Shown here one piece after another: positions 22,136-31,430 of a stretch of DNA of 64,000 bases. How positions within the stretch are numbered: position 1 is the first letter of the stretch; each line of letters begins with the position of its first letter. The position numbers and the translations under genes were made by a program. This DNA is from Diplonema papillatum. Taxonomy: Eukaryota; Euglenozoa; Diplonemea; Diplonemida; Diplonemidae. The stretch covers positions 1 to 64,000 of the forward strand of contig JAPJBO010001061.1 of the NCBI GenBank assembly GCA_030068145.1, read 5' to 3'. The notes below the pieces were generated by a model that did no database searches, had not been told where the DNA came from, and worked only from the letters and a program-made list of their open reading frames with translations.

Positions 22136-22567
22136 TCACTTGGCATCGACGACCATCCGGCATCGCCTTGTCCGACCGCACGACACCCCCTGACATACCC
22201 CCCTGACATACGATCGCATAGCCAACGCGCCCAGTACGGATTCGGATGATCGCACCTTGGCTACGACGTCAGGTCGTGCTTCGACGATGAGGCTCTCGAC
22301 GCGCTCCTCTCTACCGTACTCTTCCAATTTCTCGCCGAGGTCGCCCTGCATCGCAGCATCTGCCCATTCAAACGCTCTTATCGTTGCTGTTGGAGCCCCA
22401 GGGTGAAACCTCTCAACCCACTCCTTCAAAGGATGGAACGCGCTCAGGTCTTCAGCATAAGCAGGGCAGAATGAACTAACTTTTGGTGACCCTTTCATTT
22501 TCAGTGCAGAGTCGTCCCGCGAACTCTCCAAGCGAGACATCTCTGTGTAGGGACGGCTATTTGTGCC
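22136..22567 (-). CDS. Unknown C-terminal-like domain following the 51-bp repeats
   Basis: This 143-codon segment is in the frame that reads the minisatellite as PPPQRHPLPEG units and follows it directly. It includes CPAYAEDLSAFHPLKEWVER and later EEYGREERVESLIVEARPDV, which look like ordinary globular protein, not low complexity. The frame differs from that of the recombinase, whose stop is at 23299. It could be a separate small ORF of the element or be joined by frameshift or splicing. No family is recognised. Confidence 0.4.
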   Translation of the reverse strand, partial: GTNSRPYTEMSRLESSRDDSALKMKGSPKVSSFCPAYAEDLSAFHPLKEWVERFHPGAPTATIRAFEWADAAMQGDLGEKLEEYGREERVESLIVEARPDVVAKVRSSESVLGALAMRSYVRGVCQGVSCGRTRRCRMVVDAK

Positions 22568-23281
22568 TCGCTCTGCGGAGCGGATTCCATTCGGTAACGG
22601 CTGCCTCTGCGGAGGCGGTGGCTCAGCGGAGCAGGTTTCCTCTCGAAAAGGGTGCCTCTGCGGAGGCGGGTGCTTTGTGGCACGCATTCCCTCTCGCAAG
22701 GGGTGCCTCTGCGGAGGCGGGCGCTCTGTGGCACGTTTTCCCTCTGACAAGGGGTACCTCTGCGGAGGCGGTTGCTCTGCGGAGCAGGTTTCCTCTGGCA
22801 AGGGCTGCCTCTGCGGAAGCGGGTGCTTTGTGGCACGCATTCCCTCTGGCAAGGGGTGCCTCTGCGGAGGCGGGCGCTCTGTGGCGCGTTTTCCCTCTGG
22901 CAAGGGGTACCTCTGCGGAGGCGGTCGCTCTGCGGAGCTGGTTCCCTCTGGTAAGGGGTGCCTCTGCGGAGGCGGGCGCTCTGTGGCGCGTATTCCCTCT
23001 GACAAGGGGTACCTCTGCGGAGGCGGTTGCTCTGCGGAGCTGCTTCCCTCTGGCAAGGGGTGCCTCTGCGGAGGCGGGCGCTCTGTGGCGCGTATTCCCT
23101 CTGACAAGCGGTACCTCTGCGGATGCGGGCGCTCTGTGGCGCGTTTTCCCTCTGGCAAGGGGTGCCTCTGCGGAGGCGGGTGCTCTCTGGCGCGTTTTCC
23201 CTCTGGTAAGGGGTACCTCAGCGGAGGCGGTTGCTCTGCGGAGCACGTTCCCTCTGACAAAGGGTGCCTCTGCGGAGGCGG
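22568..23281 (-). repeat. 51-bp minisatellite, 14 units
   Basis: Fourteen units of 51 bp (17 codons) lie directly after the recombinase. Read on the minus strand in one frame they give PPPQRHPLPEGKRATER-type units. The array is also stop-free in other frames on both strands, which creates several long shadow frames. Units differ by scattered substitutions, including synonymous and conservative ones. Confidence 0.93.
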
Positions 23282-23298
23282 TAGTTCTGCAGAACAAG

Positions 23299-24222
23299 CT
23301 AGAACACTGGCGCATGCAGATGCGCGGACAGTCCTTCTGTCCGTCGGTGGTCTGGGGTCACGCAACCCCAAAGATAACGCCTCAGCGTTGTCACCGATGC
23401 GTGTCTCGCAAGGAGCAGAAGCTCCTCCCAATCGGCACCGCCCCTCGCCAGGTGCTGTAGAGCACCCCTCTTCCAGCTGTGACCGGAGCAAGCCGGAACA
23501 ACGCTTTTTGCCGCCCGCAGCAAAGTCGGTGCGGTTGCCTTGCCAAACGTCCCGCGGTGCGCCAACCACCTCCTCACCTTCGCCGCCAGGTTCAGAGGGA
23601 GCTTGTACGTTACCTCCGACTCGTGTAGCCGAAGACTCGCCTCTTTCGACGTCCACCAGGTGATTCGGATTACACCCGGGGCCTGCATCGAAACGTCCCC
23701 CGGCCTCAGCGCAGTGAGGTCCGCCATCCTCAGCGCACAACTCCAAAGGAGTATCGCCGCGGCCGCGAGTTCCTCGTCTCCCGAGACGACGTCGAGGATG
23801 CTCCGTGCTTCTTCCAAACGCAGTGGGTGTGCGTGACTCGGCGTCTCTCTCCTTTCCAAGCGGCGTTTCAGGATGGCCCTCTTCGTCGTCGCCAGATCCG
23901 CCGGTGGGACACCCCATCTCGATCCGAGTACGCTTACGTACTGTTCCACCGACACAGTGCGCATCTTCCCGGTCCTTGGGCGGCCCCGCTTGCCTGCCTC
24001 TCGCGTCGTGTAGCGAGCAAGCTGGGCCTCGCCCATTCCGTCTAGCATAGCCGCCGCGAACGCTCTGATCCGCAGGGAAGCGGGTGCCGCTCGAAGCCCT
24101 GCCACTTGTGAGAACTTTTCTAGGGTTCCCTCCATTGACAGCTTCTGCCTCCTCGTCGAAGCTGCGATTGCAACGGATTCGAACTTCTCTATCCTTCCCT
24201 CCCACGACGCCTGGGAGGGGAG
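23299..24222 (-). CDS. Tyrosine recombinase of a mobile element
   Basis: Downstream of an in-frame TGA, 307 codons read a tyrosine recombinase; the first internal Met is at 24135. A SAM-like core-binding part (STRRQKLSMEGTLEKFSQV) comes first. Numbering from that Met, the catalytic part shows R136 in CALRMADL, K164 in WWTSK, H219 in HSWKRG, H245 in ARHASV and the nucleophile Y254 in LRRYL. The second arginine of the HxxR box is shifted: position four is Lys and the next residue Arg. This fold catalyses strand exchange in Crypton- and DIRS-type elements. No reverse transcriptase is visible nearby, which favours a Crypton-like DNA element, but the gag-like zinc-finger region upstream is unusual for that. 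The stop is at 23299-23301. Confidence 0.82.
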   Translation of the reverse strand, partial: LPSQASWEGRIEKFESVAIAASTRRQKLSMEGTLEKFSQVAGLRAAPASLRIRAFAAAMLDGMGEAQLARYTTREAGKRGRPRTGKMRTVSVEQYVSVLGSRWGVPPADLATTKRAILKRRLERRETPSHAHPLRLEEARSILDVVSGDEELAAAAILLWSCALRMADLTALRPGDVSMQAPGVIRITWWTSKEASLRLHESEVTYKLPLNLAAKVRRWLAHRGTFGKATAPTLLRAAKSVVPACSGHSWKRGALQHLARGGADWEELLLLARHASVTTLRRYLWGCVTPDHRRTEGLSAHLHAPVF

Positions 24223-24730
24223 TCAATCGTTTTTTGGGCTCCGCTTTGCCGACGCTGGCCCGGAGGTCCTTTGCGGAGCGGACACGTGCCTGAACCTACA
24301 ACGCTCACGAACGCAACGCCCATTGCGGAAATTGTGGCAGATCCCCGCCGGCCCCCTCGCGTTCGCAACCCGGTCGTTCCCGCGCTGCTTGACAACGGCC
24401 TTCAGTCGTCTACGGGCCTCCGCAACGTGTTTCGGGAGTCGCGCCGTCTCCTGGATGCCGCGCATCTCATGGCCCGCCGCCGGGTTCCTCGTGTCGTATA
24501 TTGCTTGTAGTTGTTCATATTCGTTGAACAGACGCGTCAACTTCAGCATCCACATCGGCGCGGCCGACGTCGGACCCCGCATTCTCAAATGCTCTCGGAC
24601 TTTGGCCGTGACGTCGTCTCGTCTTTCCTGCAGCTCTCGATTGCTGCGAAAACGGTATAGGCGACACCGCACCTTCGAGGAGAAGAAACCCTCTGACCCC
24701 AACCGGGGCGTCCTTCCAAAACGCCGCGTC
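24223..24730 (-). CDS. Gag-like region with CCCH zinc finger
   Basis: The frame is open from a stop at about 24731 to TGA at 24223-24225 and is the same frame as the recombinase beyond that TGA. It encodes an Arg-rich helical stretch (RELQERRDDVTAKVREHLRM) and near its end a CCCH finger, CHNFRNGRCVRERCRFRH (C-x7-C-x4-C-x3-H), typical of RNA-binding proteins. It overlaps the 3' part of the upstream coiled-coil frame, from which it is reached by a +1 shift. The TGA is followed by CTC. Confidence 0.65.
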
Positions 24731-25174
24731 TAGCGTCCGGAAGTCGTCATCGTCTTCGTCCTCGTCTTCGTCCTCGCCGGGCATTCCATTATTTCTGCGA
24801 GGCACCTGTTGGTCCAGCAAATCCAACGCCTCATTCTCGTCGCTCACTAGGGCCAGCTCCTGCAGCGTATCCGGATCCAGCTTCGACCAGAAACCCGGAT
24901 ACTCGTCTTCAAACGCGTCGAAAATGGTGCCCGCTCGATCAGCGCCCAGCCCCGGCAGCAACGCTTCGGGACGCAGGGGTGCTGGCCTGCTTCGTTTCGC
25001 TCGCGGTTCCTCTGGGTCCTCCAGCGCTCTTCCCCGCTGCTGCTGCTCCCTCAGCCGCTCTTCAGCTTCCCTCAGCTTATCCTCGCGCTCTTTAAGAGAC
25101 CGCTCCAGCTCCTCCATCTTCTTCTCCCGTTCCAGAAGCTCATCCCCGTTTCTCGCCTGCGCCTTCGGGGGCAT
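24515..25174 (-). CDS. Coiled-coil N-terminal ORF of the recombinase element
   Basis: The ATG at 25174 opens MPPKAQARNGDELL, followed by a strongly helical heptad-rich segment (EREKKMEELERSLKEREDKL, residues 15-34) and later an acidic run (EDEDEDEDDDD) before DAAFWKDAPVG. After that point the frame loses protein-like character, while the +1 frame continues into the zinc-finger region. The product is therefore likely a multimerising gag-like protein extended by frameshift, or it is broken by one indel. Confidence 0.6.
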   Translation of the reverse strand: MPPKAQARNGDELLEREKKMEELERSLKEREDKLREAEERLREQQQRGRALEDPEEPRAKRSRPAPLRPEALLPGLGADRAGTIFDAFEDEYPGFWSKLDPDTLQELALVSDENEALDLLDQQVPRRNNGMPGEDEDEDEDDDDFRTLDAAFWKDAPVGVRGFLLLEGAVSPIPFSQQSRAAGKTRRRHGQSPRAFENAGSDVGRADVDAEVDASVQRI

Positions 25175-25289
25175 TTTGAAGTTTTTTCCCCTGACCTGCG
25201 GGTCAGTGGCGCCAAAAAACCGGAAAGGGAGAAGGTGTGTGTTTGGGTGTTCACCTATATTGTTGGGAGAATAAGACTAAGCGTAAAAA

Positions 25290-25790
25290 GACTGCGTGTT
25301 TTTTTTCACCGAGCAAAAATTCATCGAATAGCTCTGTCACGTAGACCAGCGAAGAAATGTCACCAACCAGGGATATATTCCCGTCCTCCCCAGTGTAAAC
25401 CTGGTTATCTCCTCGCCCGGTGCCCTGCACCTCGTCGGGACCCACGAACCACGCACATGATTTCTGATCTCCGAGTCTACTTTTCACGATCTCTTCATCG
25501 GAGCTGAAAGCGAGCAAAAAATCGTCGAAAAAGGTGTGCTACATGGACCAGCGAAGAAAAACCACCAACCAGAGGATCGATTCCCACCTCGCCAGCGTTT
25601 ACCTGGTAGTTTCCACACCCGGTGCCCTGCAACTTGGAAGGGTCCACGAACCACACACACCTTTTTCCCCAAGTCGATTCTTCACGGATCTCTTCATCGG
25701 AGCTGAAAGCGAGCAAAAAGTCTCGTAAAAGGTCTGCCACGTGAACCAGCGGGAAAATGCCACCAACCAGGGTATTCACTACTATGTGAG
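25290..25790 (+). repeat. Degenerate tandem repeat of about 200 bp
   Basis: Two and a half to three units are marked by GGTGCCCTGC at 25419 and 25621 (202-bp spacing). Each unit contains TCTTCATCGGAGCTGAAAGC, GACCAGCG and ACCACCAACCAG variants. Related copies are at 21080-21250 (same strand) and about 26490-26690 (opposite strand). Confidence 0.8.
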
Positions 25791-26371
25791 CGCACCAGCA
25801 AACCAGAAAAGCCAGAGACAGGCCCGATTCTGGGAGGGGGGTCGCTAAAAAATCGCTAAAAAACGGAAATGAGGCGAAACCCATGGGTGGCCCCTACCCC
25901 AGGTTTTTCACCAAGCAAAACTTTTCGAAATCTCAGCCATTCTGAGCCATCGAGCCACCAATGGCTGGCCAGCCAGTGGCTGCCACTGGCTGCCAGTGGC
26001 TGTGGTGCACGGTACTACGCAGAATGGCGACCGTGCCACACTAGATTCGTAGAATTTCGTGGGTCATTGTCGCGGAATCTTTACGAAATTTTGTGGAAAA
26101 TGGTGCGTTTGACAGGTCTGCGCTGCCAGTAACTGCCAGTAACCATCGGGTAGACTGCCATGGTACAGTGGGATTTCAGAAAAAAAAACATTTTGTGTAC
26201 TAAGCAACTTTTTGGCCCAGAACCCGAAAATTTTGCCCACACTCAAACACCACCACATGATACTTTGAAGTTTTATTTGAGGTGCCAAACCCATTTTTGC
26301 GTTTATTTTTGACTCAAATGTCAAAGGTTTCCCGTAACAGGTGGACTACGAATCGCCTCCCTTCCCCCGCA

Positions 26372-27052
26372 CAGTGTGGTGGCGCGTTTGGCGTGGCGCG
26401 GCGCGGCGCGTTTGGCGCACCCTGTAGCCCCAAAGAAATTTAGGTTCCCACGTGGGCAAAAGTGTGCCTCGGCGGAATTGATACCCAGCCTGGGTCATTT
26501 TTCAATGGGCACAAACAGTGGACTCTGGTTTTGGCAAAGTGTGGTGATATTTTCCCGCTGGTCTACGTGGCAAATTTTTTCCGACGACTTTTTGCTCGCT
26601 CGTTTCTCGGGTGAAGAGATCGGTGCCAAATCGACCCGGAAACGTAGGCGGATTATTGTGGTTCGTCGGCATTTCATTGCTGCAGCGTACATTACACCCG
26701 CATTGCACCCGTCAAAACCGGTCCAAAAAGGCTGCTTGCAGGGATCGATCCCCTGGAAAAAGCGTTGGTTTTCACTGGCCCTGGAAGGACAGGGGGTGTG
26801 GGAGGGCACCAGAATAGGTTGACACCCTCTGAGAACAGGTTTTCTGGAAGATTTCGTCATCTTTCTTCTCACGGGATCAAAAATTTGTCGGAACGCACGC
26901 CGGGATCGCCGAGAAAATGGACGAATGATGATCCCAAAGTGAAGAAGTAGCCAATTCCTGGTGAAAACACTGAGGGCGCGCCAATCGCGCCAAACGCGCC
27001 ATACAGGGTTTTCTGGCGCGGCCGTGGTGCGGCTGGCGCAGGAGCCACACTG
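26372..27052. mobile_element. 681-bp CAGTG-type TIR element
   Basis: The left end CAGTGTGGTGGCGCG and the right end, complement CAGTGTGGCTCCTGCGCC, abut a perfect 7-bp duplication, CCCCGCA (26365-26371 and 27053-27059). Subterminal GGCGCGTTTGGCG motifs are inverted near 26385-26420 and 26975-26995. Inside lies one inverted copy of the 200-bp-family repeat. There is no coding capacity. Confidence 0.75.
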
Positions 27053-27169
27053 CCCCGCACGCGTTTCTACGGGGGGAAGGGAGTGAACCGTTCTAATACC
27101 CGACATCTCCACGGCGTCAGATGTTGACTGTCTCCGGAGTGTCGTTCATCGGGTTGCCGCTGGAAGTTA

Positions 27170-28115
27170 CTACGAGCCTGTGCAGTACTGCCCGCCCGAT
27201 GAGGAGGTAGCAAGTGTGACGAGAAATCTGGCACTTGGACCGTCTGTTTTGGAAGGGATGCGCGGGAAGATGAAGAAGGTCCTCCAAATCATCCAACGCG
27301 GGACGAGCTCATTCGACAAAGGTCTGCTGCAAAGAACGAGAGTTGCCTTCGGTTCCACTCAGTGCGTCTAGGTCGAGAAAGACTGTTGTGGAACAAGTCC
27401 AAGCAGGAGGACCTGGTGGCTGGCAGAAAGAGGAAACGAGAAGGCCTGCTCGCATCGATTCGCTCCGATTCGACTGCACGAAGGAGTGGCCTGCGCTGCC
27501 GTGGGCCCGATCGCACCATTCACGCGGTACCATAGGATTGTCCCAATGACTCAATGGTTCTTTGCCAGCAGAGAAGAAGGCTGTACTGGCGCGCGGAAGC
27601 GCAGCTGGTGAAACAACGTCCTCCTTCAACCAGCTTGCGAGCTCCTTTTCCACCACACCTTGCTCAAGGACACGCCTCCGCGAGCCGCCGCGAATCCCAG
27701 CGTCGTTTAGACGCTGTGGGACCTTTTCCGGAAGCTGCTGGGAAGATTCACTGGGAGTGCCACCGCTTGCTGCTTCGTCAGGTACCTTTTTAAACCTTCC
27801 TCTGTTCCATTATGCAGCAAGAATTGCGGAATACATCACACTCGCCACGGTCATCTTTTCTGGCAACTCGGTGTCCATAGGGCTGAAGCAAGCCGGCTGA
27901 TCGCGCTACGAACTTGGCTGACATTCAGCTTGTCGGATGATCCAACGCCCAACTTCACAAAGATACACGAAAAGCGGGTACATGACGGTCTGGAAGGTTG
28001 CCCCGAGGAGGCATGAACTTCCCAAGCCATTGCAACTCTGAAAGAGGTTGTCGAGAACTTCGTCAAGATGGTGACGAAGACTGGTGGATGAGGATGAGTG
28101 CAAGACAGATGGCAC
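27170..28115 (-). pseudogene. Decayed coding region in E2
   Basis: Several minus-strand frames show protein-like pieces separated by stops and shifts: LDEVLDNLFQSCNG with LGATFQTVMYPLFVYL near 27.95-28.1 kb, EKELASWLKEDVV near 27.65 kb, and LVPRWMIWRTFFIFPR near 27.3 kb. The family is not recognised. LGATFQTVMYPLFVYL loosely matches LGLGFALVVYPFFRAL in the decayed region of element E3. Confidence 0.35.
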
Positions 28116-28804
28116 GTTCAGCGAAATGTGCGCCTGTTTTTCGAGGAGCGCTTTTTTAAGAGCCTTTCGCGCGGGCAGATGCTACCACGAGGGAAAAAAA
28201 CGAGAGTATTTGTTGCCCCTCCTCCCTTCCAAACTCAGAAAACCCGAAACCTGGAGAAAACATTGCCGAACAAAAATGAAAAAAAATCTGGGTGGAGGTC
28301 AAATTTTGCTAAGTACACCCAGCGTTTAAATCACGTACACCCCTGCTCTGCGCTGCCAGTAACTGCCAGTAACAGCCAGTAACCGCCAGGTAGACTGCCA
28401 TGGGACATAACCTAAAATCAAACGCACCAGAAAACTGATTTTTTTGCAAAACCTGCACCGGGATGTGGTAGTATGCACAGAATCTGAAGAAATCTGATTT
28501 TTCTGATTTTTCTGATTTTCTGAAAAATCAGAAAAATCAGATCAGAAAAATCAGCATCAGATCTGATCAGACTCCCCAACCCTGCTGTGGGTGTGAGATG
28601 TCCACTGTTTTTATCAAGACACCACTGCTGGTGCCCCCCTGGCAACACCTGCGTGCAAACACGTTGCCAGTCGTGCGATGCGTGGTGCGTCGGAGAGTGG
28701 GGCACCAGACGTGCAGACGCACATCTGGCTTGCATGGGCCTTGTCGAAATCACCCGCCGCGGAATGTTCCCCCAGTGGGCTTCTCACAAACGAAAGAGAC
28801 ATAC

Positions 28805-29074
28805 CTTCTGGGTGTTGCCGGTCGCCTTCTGGTGCTCTCTCTGCTCGATGGAGATGAGGATCCGCCACGATGTTCTGCGGATGCCGACGCTGTTCTTGTA
28901 CGCGACGGAGAGCAGGTTTCTTTCTTCTTGCGAGAGCTTCGGGTTTTCTTTGACGACAGCCTTCATGCACACAACCATCTCGTCATATCTCTCGGCCTGC
29001 TCCGCGAGCTTGGCTGCGAAGATGAGGTCTTCGCGGTTTGTGGGAAGCTTGAACTTGGGCGACGGCGTCGTCAT
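28805..29074 (-). CDS. 14-3-3 gene 2, exon 1
   Basis: The ATG at 29074 gives [20 protein letters not shown]; a second in-frame ATG nine bases upstream is possible. The exon is 270 nt, as in gene 1, with the dimer-interface helices ([16 protein letters not shown]) and the Lys/Arg pocket residues of [13 protein letters not shown]. It ends at AAG|GTATGT in phase 0. Together, exons 1-4 (28805-29074, 19281-19387, 18805-18934, 14922-15155) make 247 codons of intact 14-3-3, an adaptor that binds phosphorylated partners. The gene spans about 14.2 kb because of two large intronic insertions. Splicing of a 9.4-kb intron would be needed for expression. Confidence 0.92.
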
Positions 29075-30553
29075 TGTTATCACTCCTCTCTTGTTGTGTC
29101 CCGCTAGGGTCGGGCTGGTCCGCTGCTTCCTTCTTCCGTACCCTTTCTGTTCTTCCTTCCTTTCGTTCGGATAACCCCCTCGCCGCCCTTTTCTTCCTTC
29201 GGGCTCTGGTGGTGTGTCACAATGCCAAGAGAGTTGAAGTATGGTTAAAGTAAATTGGTGGTGTCGCCTGAGGGGGTGATCTCAGGGTCGTCTGCGTGAG
29301 TAAAGCCACTGAGAAGCGGCTGTAGTAGTTTTTGTCCGAAGCAGCCGGAGACAGCAGACGCACGGACGGGCCTTGCTGGTTTGAACTTGATGACGATGAG
29401 GAGGTTGACCAGGGCTTCCAACCCGCCTTCTGCACAACACAGTTACAGCGCGAGGGTTACAACCTCGGGCTCCAGATTCCGCCACTTATGACAGCTTCTT
29501 GTGAGGGACAACGGTGTGACACGTCACGGGGGAACGTAATTGATAACCAAACTGCTTTTATTTTCCCCCGAGGGGGTGAGAGATGCTTTTTCCTTCTTTT
29601 ATTCATGGAGCAAATTCTCGGAAGAAAAAGGTAGCTGCTAGACTGCTGGACAAACAATGCCCCGAAGTGGTGGTAAGGCCACAAAACGCGAGTTGCGCTT
29701 CATCGCATTGAATACACCGGGACCACGAACCGGAAGTTCCAAAGGCAGTTTGAAACGGATTGCTTCTCATGTCGAAATATGGAGGAAAGCAGGGGGGCTG
29801 GGGGTTGCAAGGGAGAAACACCGCGACGTAGCCAGCCGAAAAAAGAAAAAAGGAGAGCACATGACTGGTCCTTTACGACTTGCTGTCGTAGATCTGGCGA
29901 GTCCTGTGAATACTATGGACGTAACCAGAGCCGTATTCATGAAGTCGCGAACTGGCGAGCTTGCGACTTCATGAAAAGATACGCCCATTTGCAAAGGAGT
30001 CCTCGTTGTGACTCTGGCGACGTCCCATGACTTGGACTATTTGTGACTGGAAAGAACCCACGACGCATGGCTTGAGCGGGTTTTCTCTCATTCCTCGCGG
30101 TGATGGTACGGAAAATGCGAAGGGAGGAAGTGTTGGCGGAGCGCAAACAGGAGCAGTCCATCCAGTGGGGGGGCAACGCCCCTCGTCGAAAGCTGCAGGG
30201 CAAACTCAGACCCGCGCTGCCCTCGTTTTGGGGGGACTGGATAAGACGAAGCCGGGGGGGAACCCTCGGTGGAGCGGGAGAGGATCTGCAGCCGTCGAAA
30301 TGTCGTCCAAAGCTGAAAAAAGAAGGGCCAAGCCCATCAATAGACACCCCCTCCAAGTTTCTTTCAGGGTAGCTAGAGCCAAAAGGAAGGGTGGTGCTCG
30401 GTAAATCCAACGAAGAGCAGGTCAAGAGGCTGACGCGAAATAAGTTGCTGGTGTCCCACAAAGGTCGGGCATCCCCACCCAGAAGGCACGTTTTCAGAAT
30501 GAAAAGTTCGCTTGGAACAATGTGCAGCCGCCGGGTGACCCTTCGAATGAACG
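29075..30553. other. Intergenic stretch 5' of 14-3-3 gene 2
   Basis: The 5' flank of gene 2 lies here. I see no supported gene. A 105-codon plus frame at 29657-29974 is basic and without recognisable domain. A perfect hairpin (29936-29975) is listed separately. Confidence 0.4.
29936..29975. repeat. 13-bp perfect hairpin
   Basis: TTCATGAAGTCGC (29936-29948) is mirrored exactly by GCGACTTCATGAA (29963-29975) around a 14-base loop. No U-tract follows. The role is unknown. Confidence 0.75.
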
Positions 30554-30822
30554 TAAACAGCTAGTATCGGGGTGGGTACCTGTGCGGCTTGTACGATTGG
30601 GCATCGATTGCGGATACGGCTGCCTTCTGATGCGACTATACAGGGGAACTCGTCGGAGCCAATTGCGCGAAAAGGTCGACCCTTTGGATAGGCGGGGTGG
30701 AATAGAATCCGGCGGGTTTTAAGTGTCTCGGTTAAGGCGTCTCCATGGTCTCCATGCGGTGTGTGAGCAGCAATCCTTATGCTCGAACTTCAGCAACCTT
30801 CAGCAGGAGGTCCGTTGCACGC
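30554..30822 (+). repeat. 260-bp direct duplication, copy 1
   Basis: The block from AAACAGCTAGTATCGGGGTG to GGAGGTCCGTTGCACGC recurs at 35374-35629 with few differences apart from a short deletion. It may be an element end or a segmental duplicate; the intervening 4.5 kb holds SINE-like and LINE insertions. Confidence 0.9.
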
Positions 30823-30884
30823 GAGGTAGCAAGTTTAGCGCCAGTACCCGGGGGGAGACCCCCAATCCGTTTCCCGTGTGCACA

Positions 30885-31056
30885 AAAACCGCGAGATACT
30901 GAAACTCCGCAAAAACGTAAATTTCGGGCGCATTAGACCCCGAAACCCAACAAACCTCGAAAACAATCTTCGACCGGAAAAGTGTAAGAGGCGGGGTTCG
31001 AACCCGGGCCGACCGGCCTGAAGGCCGGCGCCCCGCTCACTCTGCCACCCCTATGC
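30885..31056 (-). mobile_element. tRNA-derived SINE-like element
   Basis: On the minus strand the head has an A-box-like TGGCAGAGTGA and a B-box-like GGTTCGAACCC, spaced as in a tRNA, but the acceptor and anticodon arms do not fold as a functional tRNA. The body continues through CACTTTTCCGGTCGA to CGAAATTTACG. A second head with the same tail motif is at 32120-32210. Confidence 0.7.
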
Positions 31057-31261
31057 ATTTTGCCAGGAGGGAAAAAAATCTTGCTCTGCACTATTATCTA
31101 CATGGATTTACAAAGATCTTTGCATTTTTCCACATGTTTTTCAAAAGTAACTACTTCTTTTGTACATCTTTGTGTAAAAAAGAAAAGAGAAAGATCTTGA
31201 AAATTTTGTAAAAATGTCCTTGTGAGTTGAGTGGGGGTGTGTGGTCCTTTTTGAGGTGAAT

Positions 31262-31430
31262 TGCGCGCTGTCGTTGCCTCTCCCTTAAGGTTGCAGCCCA
31301 AGGAAACCAGCTGTGAGACAAAACTCGGCGCCAGTCTCGTCGGATTGCACCAGAAAAGAACTTCACGGGTTACAAAACACCCGCCCAACACGAGGCACGC
31401 GCCTAAGAATGCACGGCCACCGTAGCACTG
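31262..31430 (+). repeat. Dispersed repeat (partner at 20718-20890)
   Basis: This is the counterpart of the repeat inside the 9-kb element. Shared landmarks are CTCTCCCTTAAGGTTGC, AACTTCACGG and ACCGTAGCAC. Confidence 0.7.

Larger units (their letters stand above)
26102..28428. mobile_element. 2.3-kb GGTGCG element E2, inserted in the right repeat of the 9-kb element
   Basis: The ends are GGTGCGTTTG at 26102 and its complement ending at 28428. The flanks are GGAAAAT and AGAAAAC. The left terminal repeat of the 9-kb element preserves the uninterrupted empty site (TGTGGAAAACTGATTTT in reverse), which proves the insertion point. The inner block with CTGCCAGTAACTGCCAGTAA is in direct orientation at 26118-26163 and 28348-28403, while the deeper GTGTACT(T/A)AGCAA segment is inverted. 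A 681-bp element is nested inside. Confidence 0.8.
19586..28584. mobile_element. 9.0-kb TIR element filling intron 1 of 14-3-3 gene 2
   Basis: The left end is CAGGGTTGGGGAGTCTGATC at 19586 and its complement ends at 28584. Both ends directly abut CTGTGGG (19579-19585 and 28585-28591), a perfect 7-bp target duplication. The terminal repeats run about 166 bp on the left (to about 19751). The matching right repeat is interrupted by another insertion: it covers 28584-28429 and resumes at 26101-26068. The start CAGGG resembles hAT ends, although hAT duplications are usually 8 bp. No hAT-like transposase is visible; the main coding module inside is a tyrosine recombinase. Removing the element leaves an intron of about 411 nt, against 426 nt in gene 1. 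Confidence 0.85.

Noticed and set aside
22568-23281. CRISPR array
   Set aside because: Units are continuous 51-bp tandem repeats with no unique spacers, in a eukaryotic context.
22483-23663. Long plus-strand frames of 325 and 366 codons
   Set aside because: They exist because the 51-bp minisatellite lacks stops in several frames; nothing recognisable outside the array.
23282-24226. N-terminal part of the 696-codon minus frame (22136-24226)
   Set aside because: It reads the recombinase DNA in the wrong frame with Arg/Gly-rich noise; only its repeat and C-terminal parts are kept as candidates.
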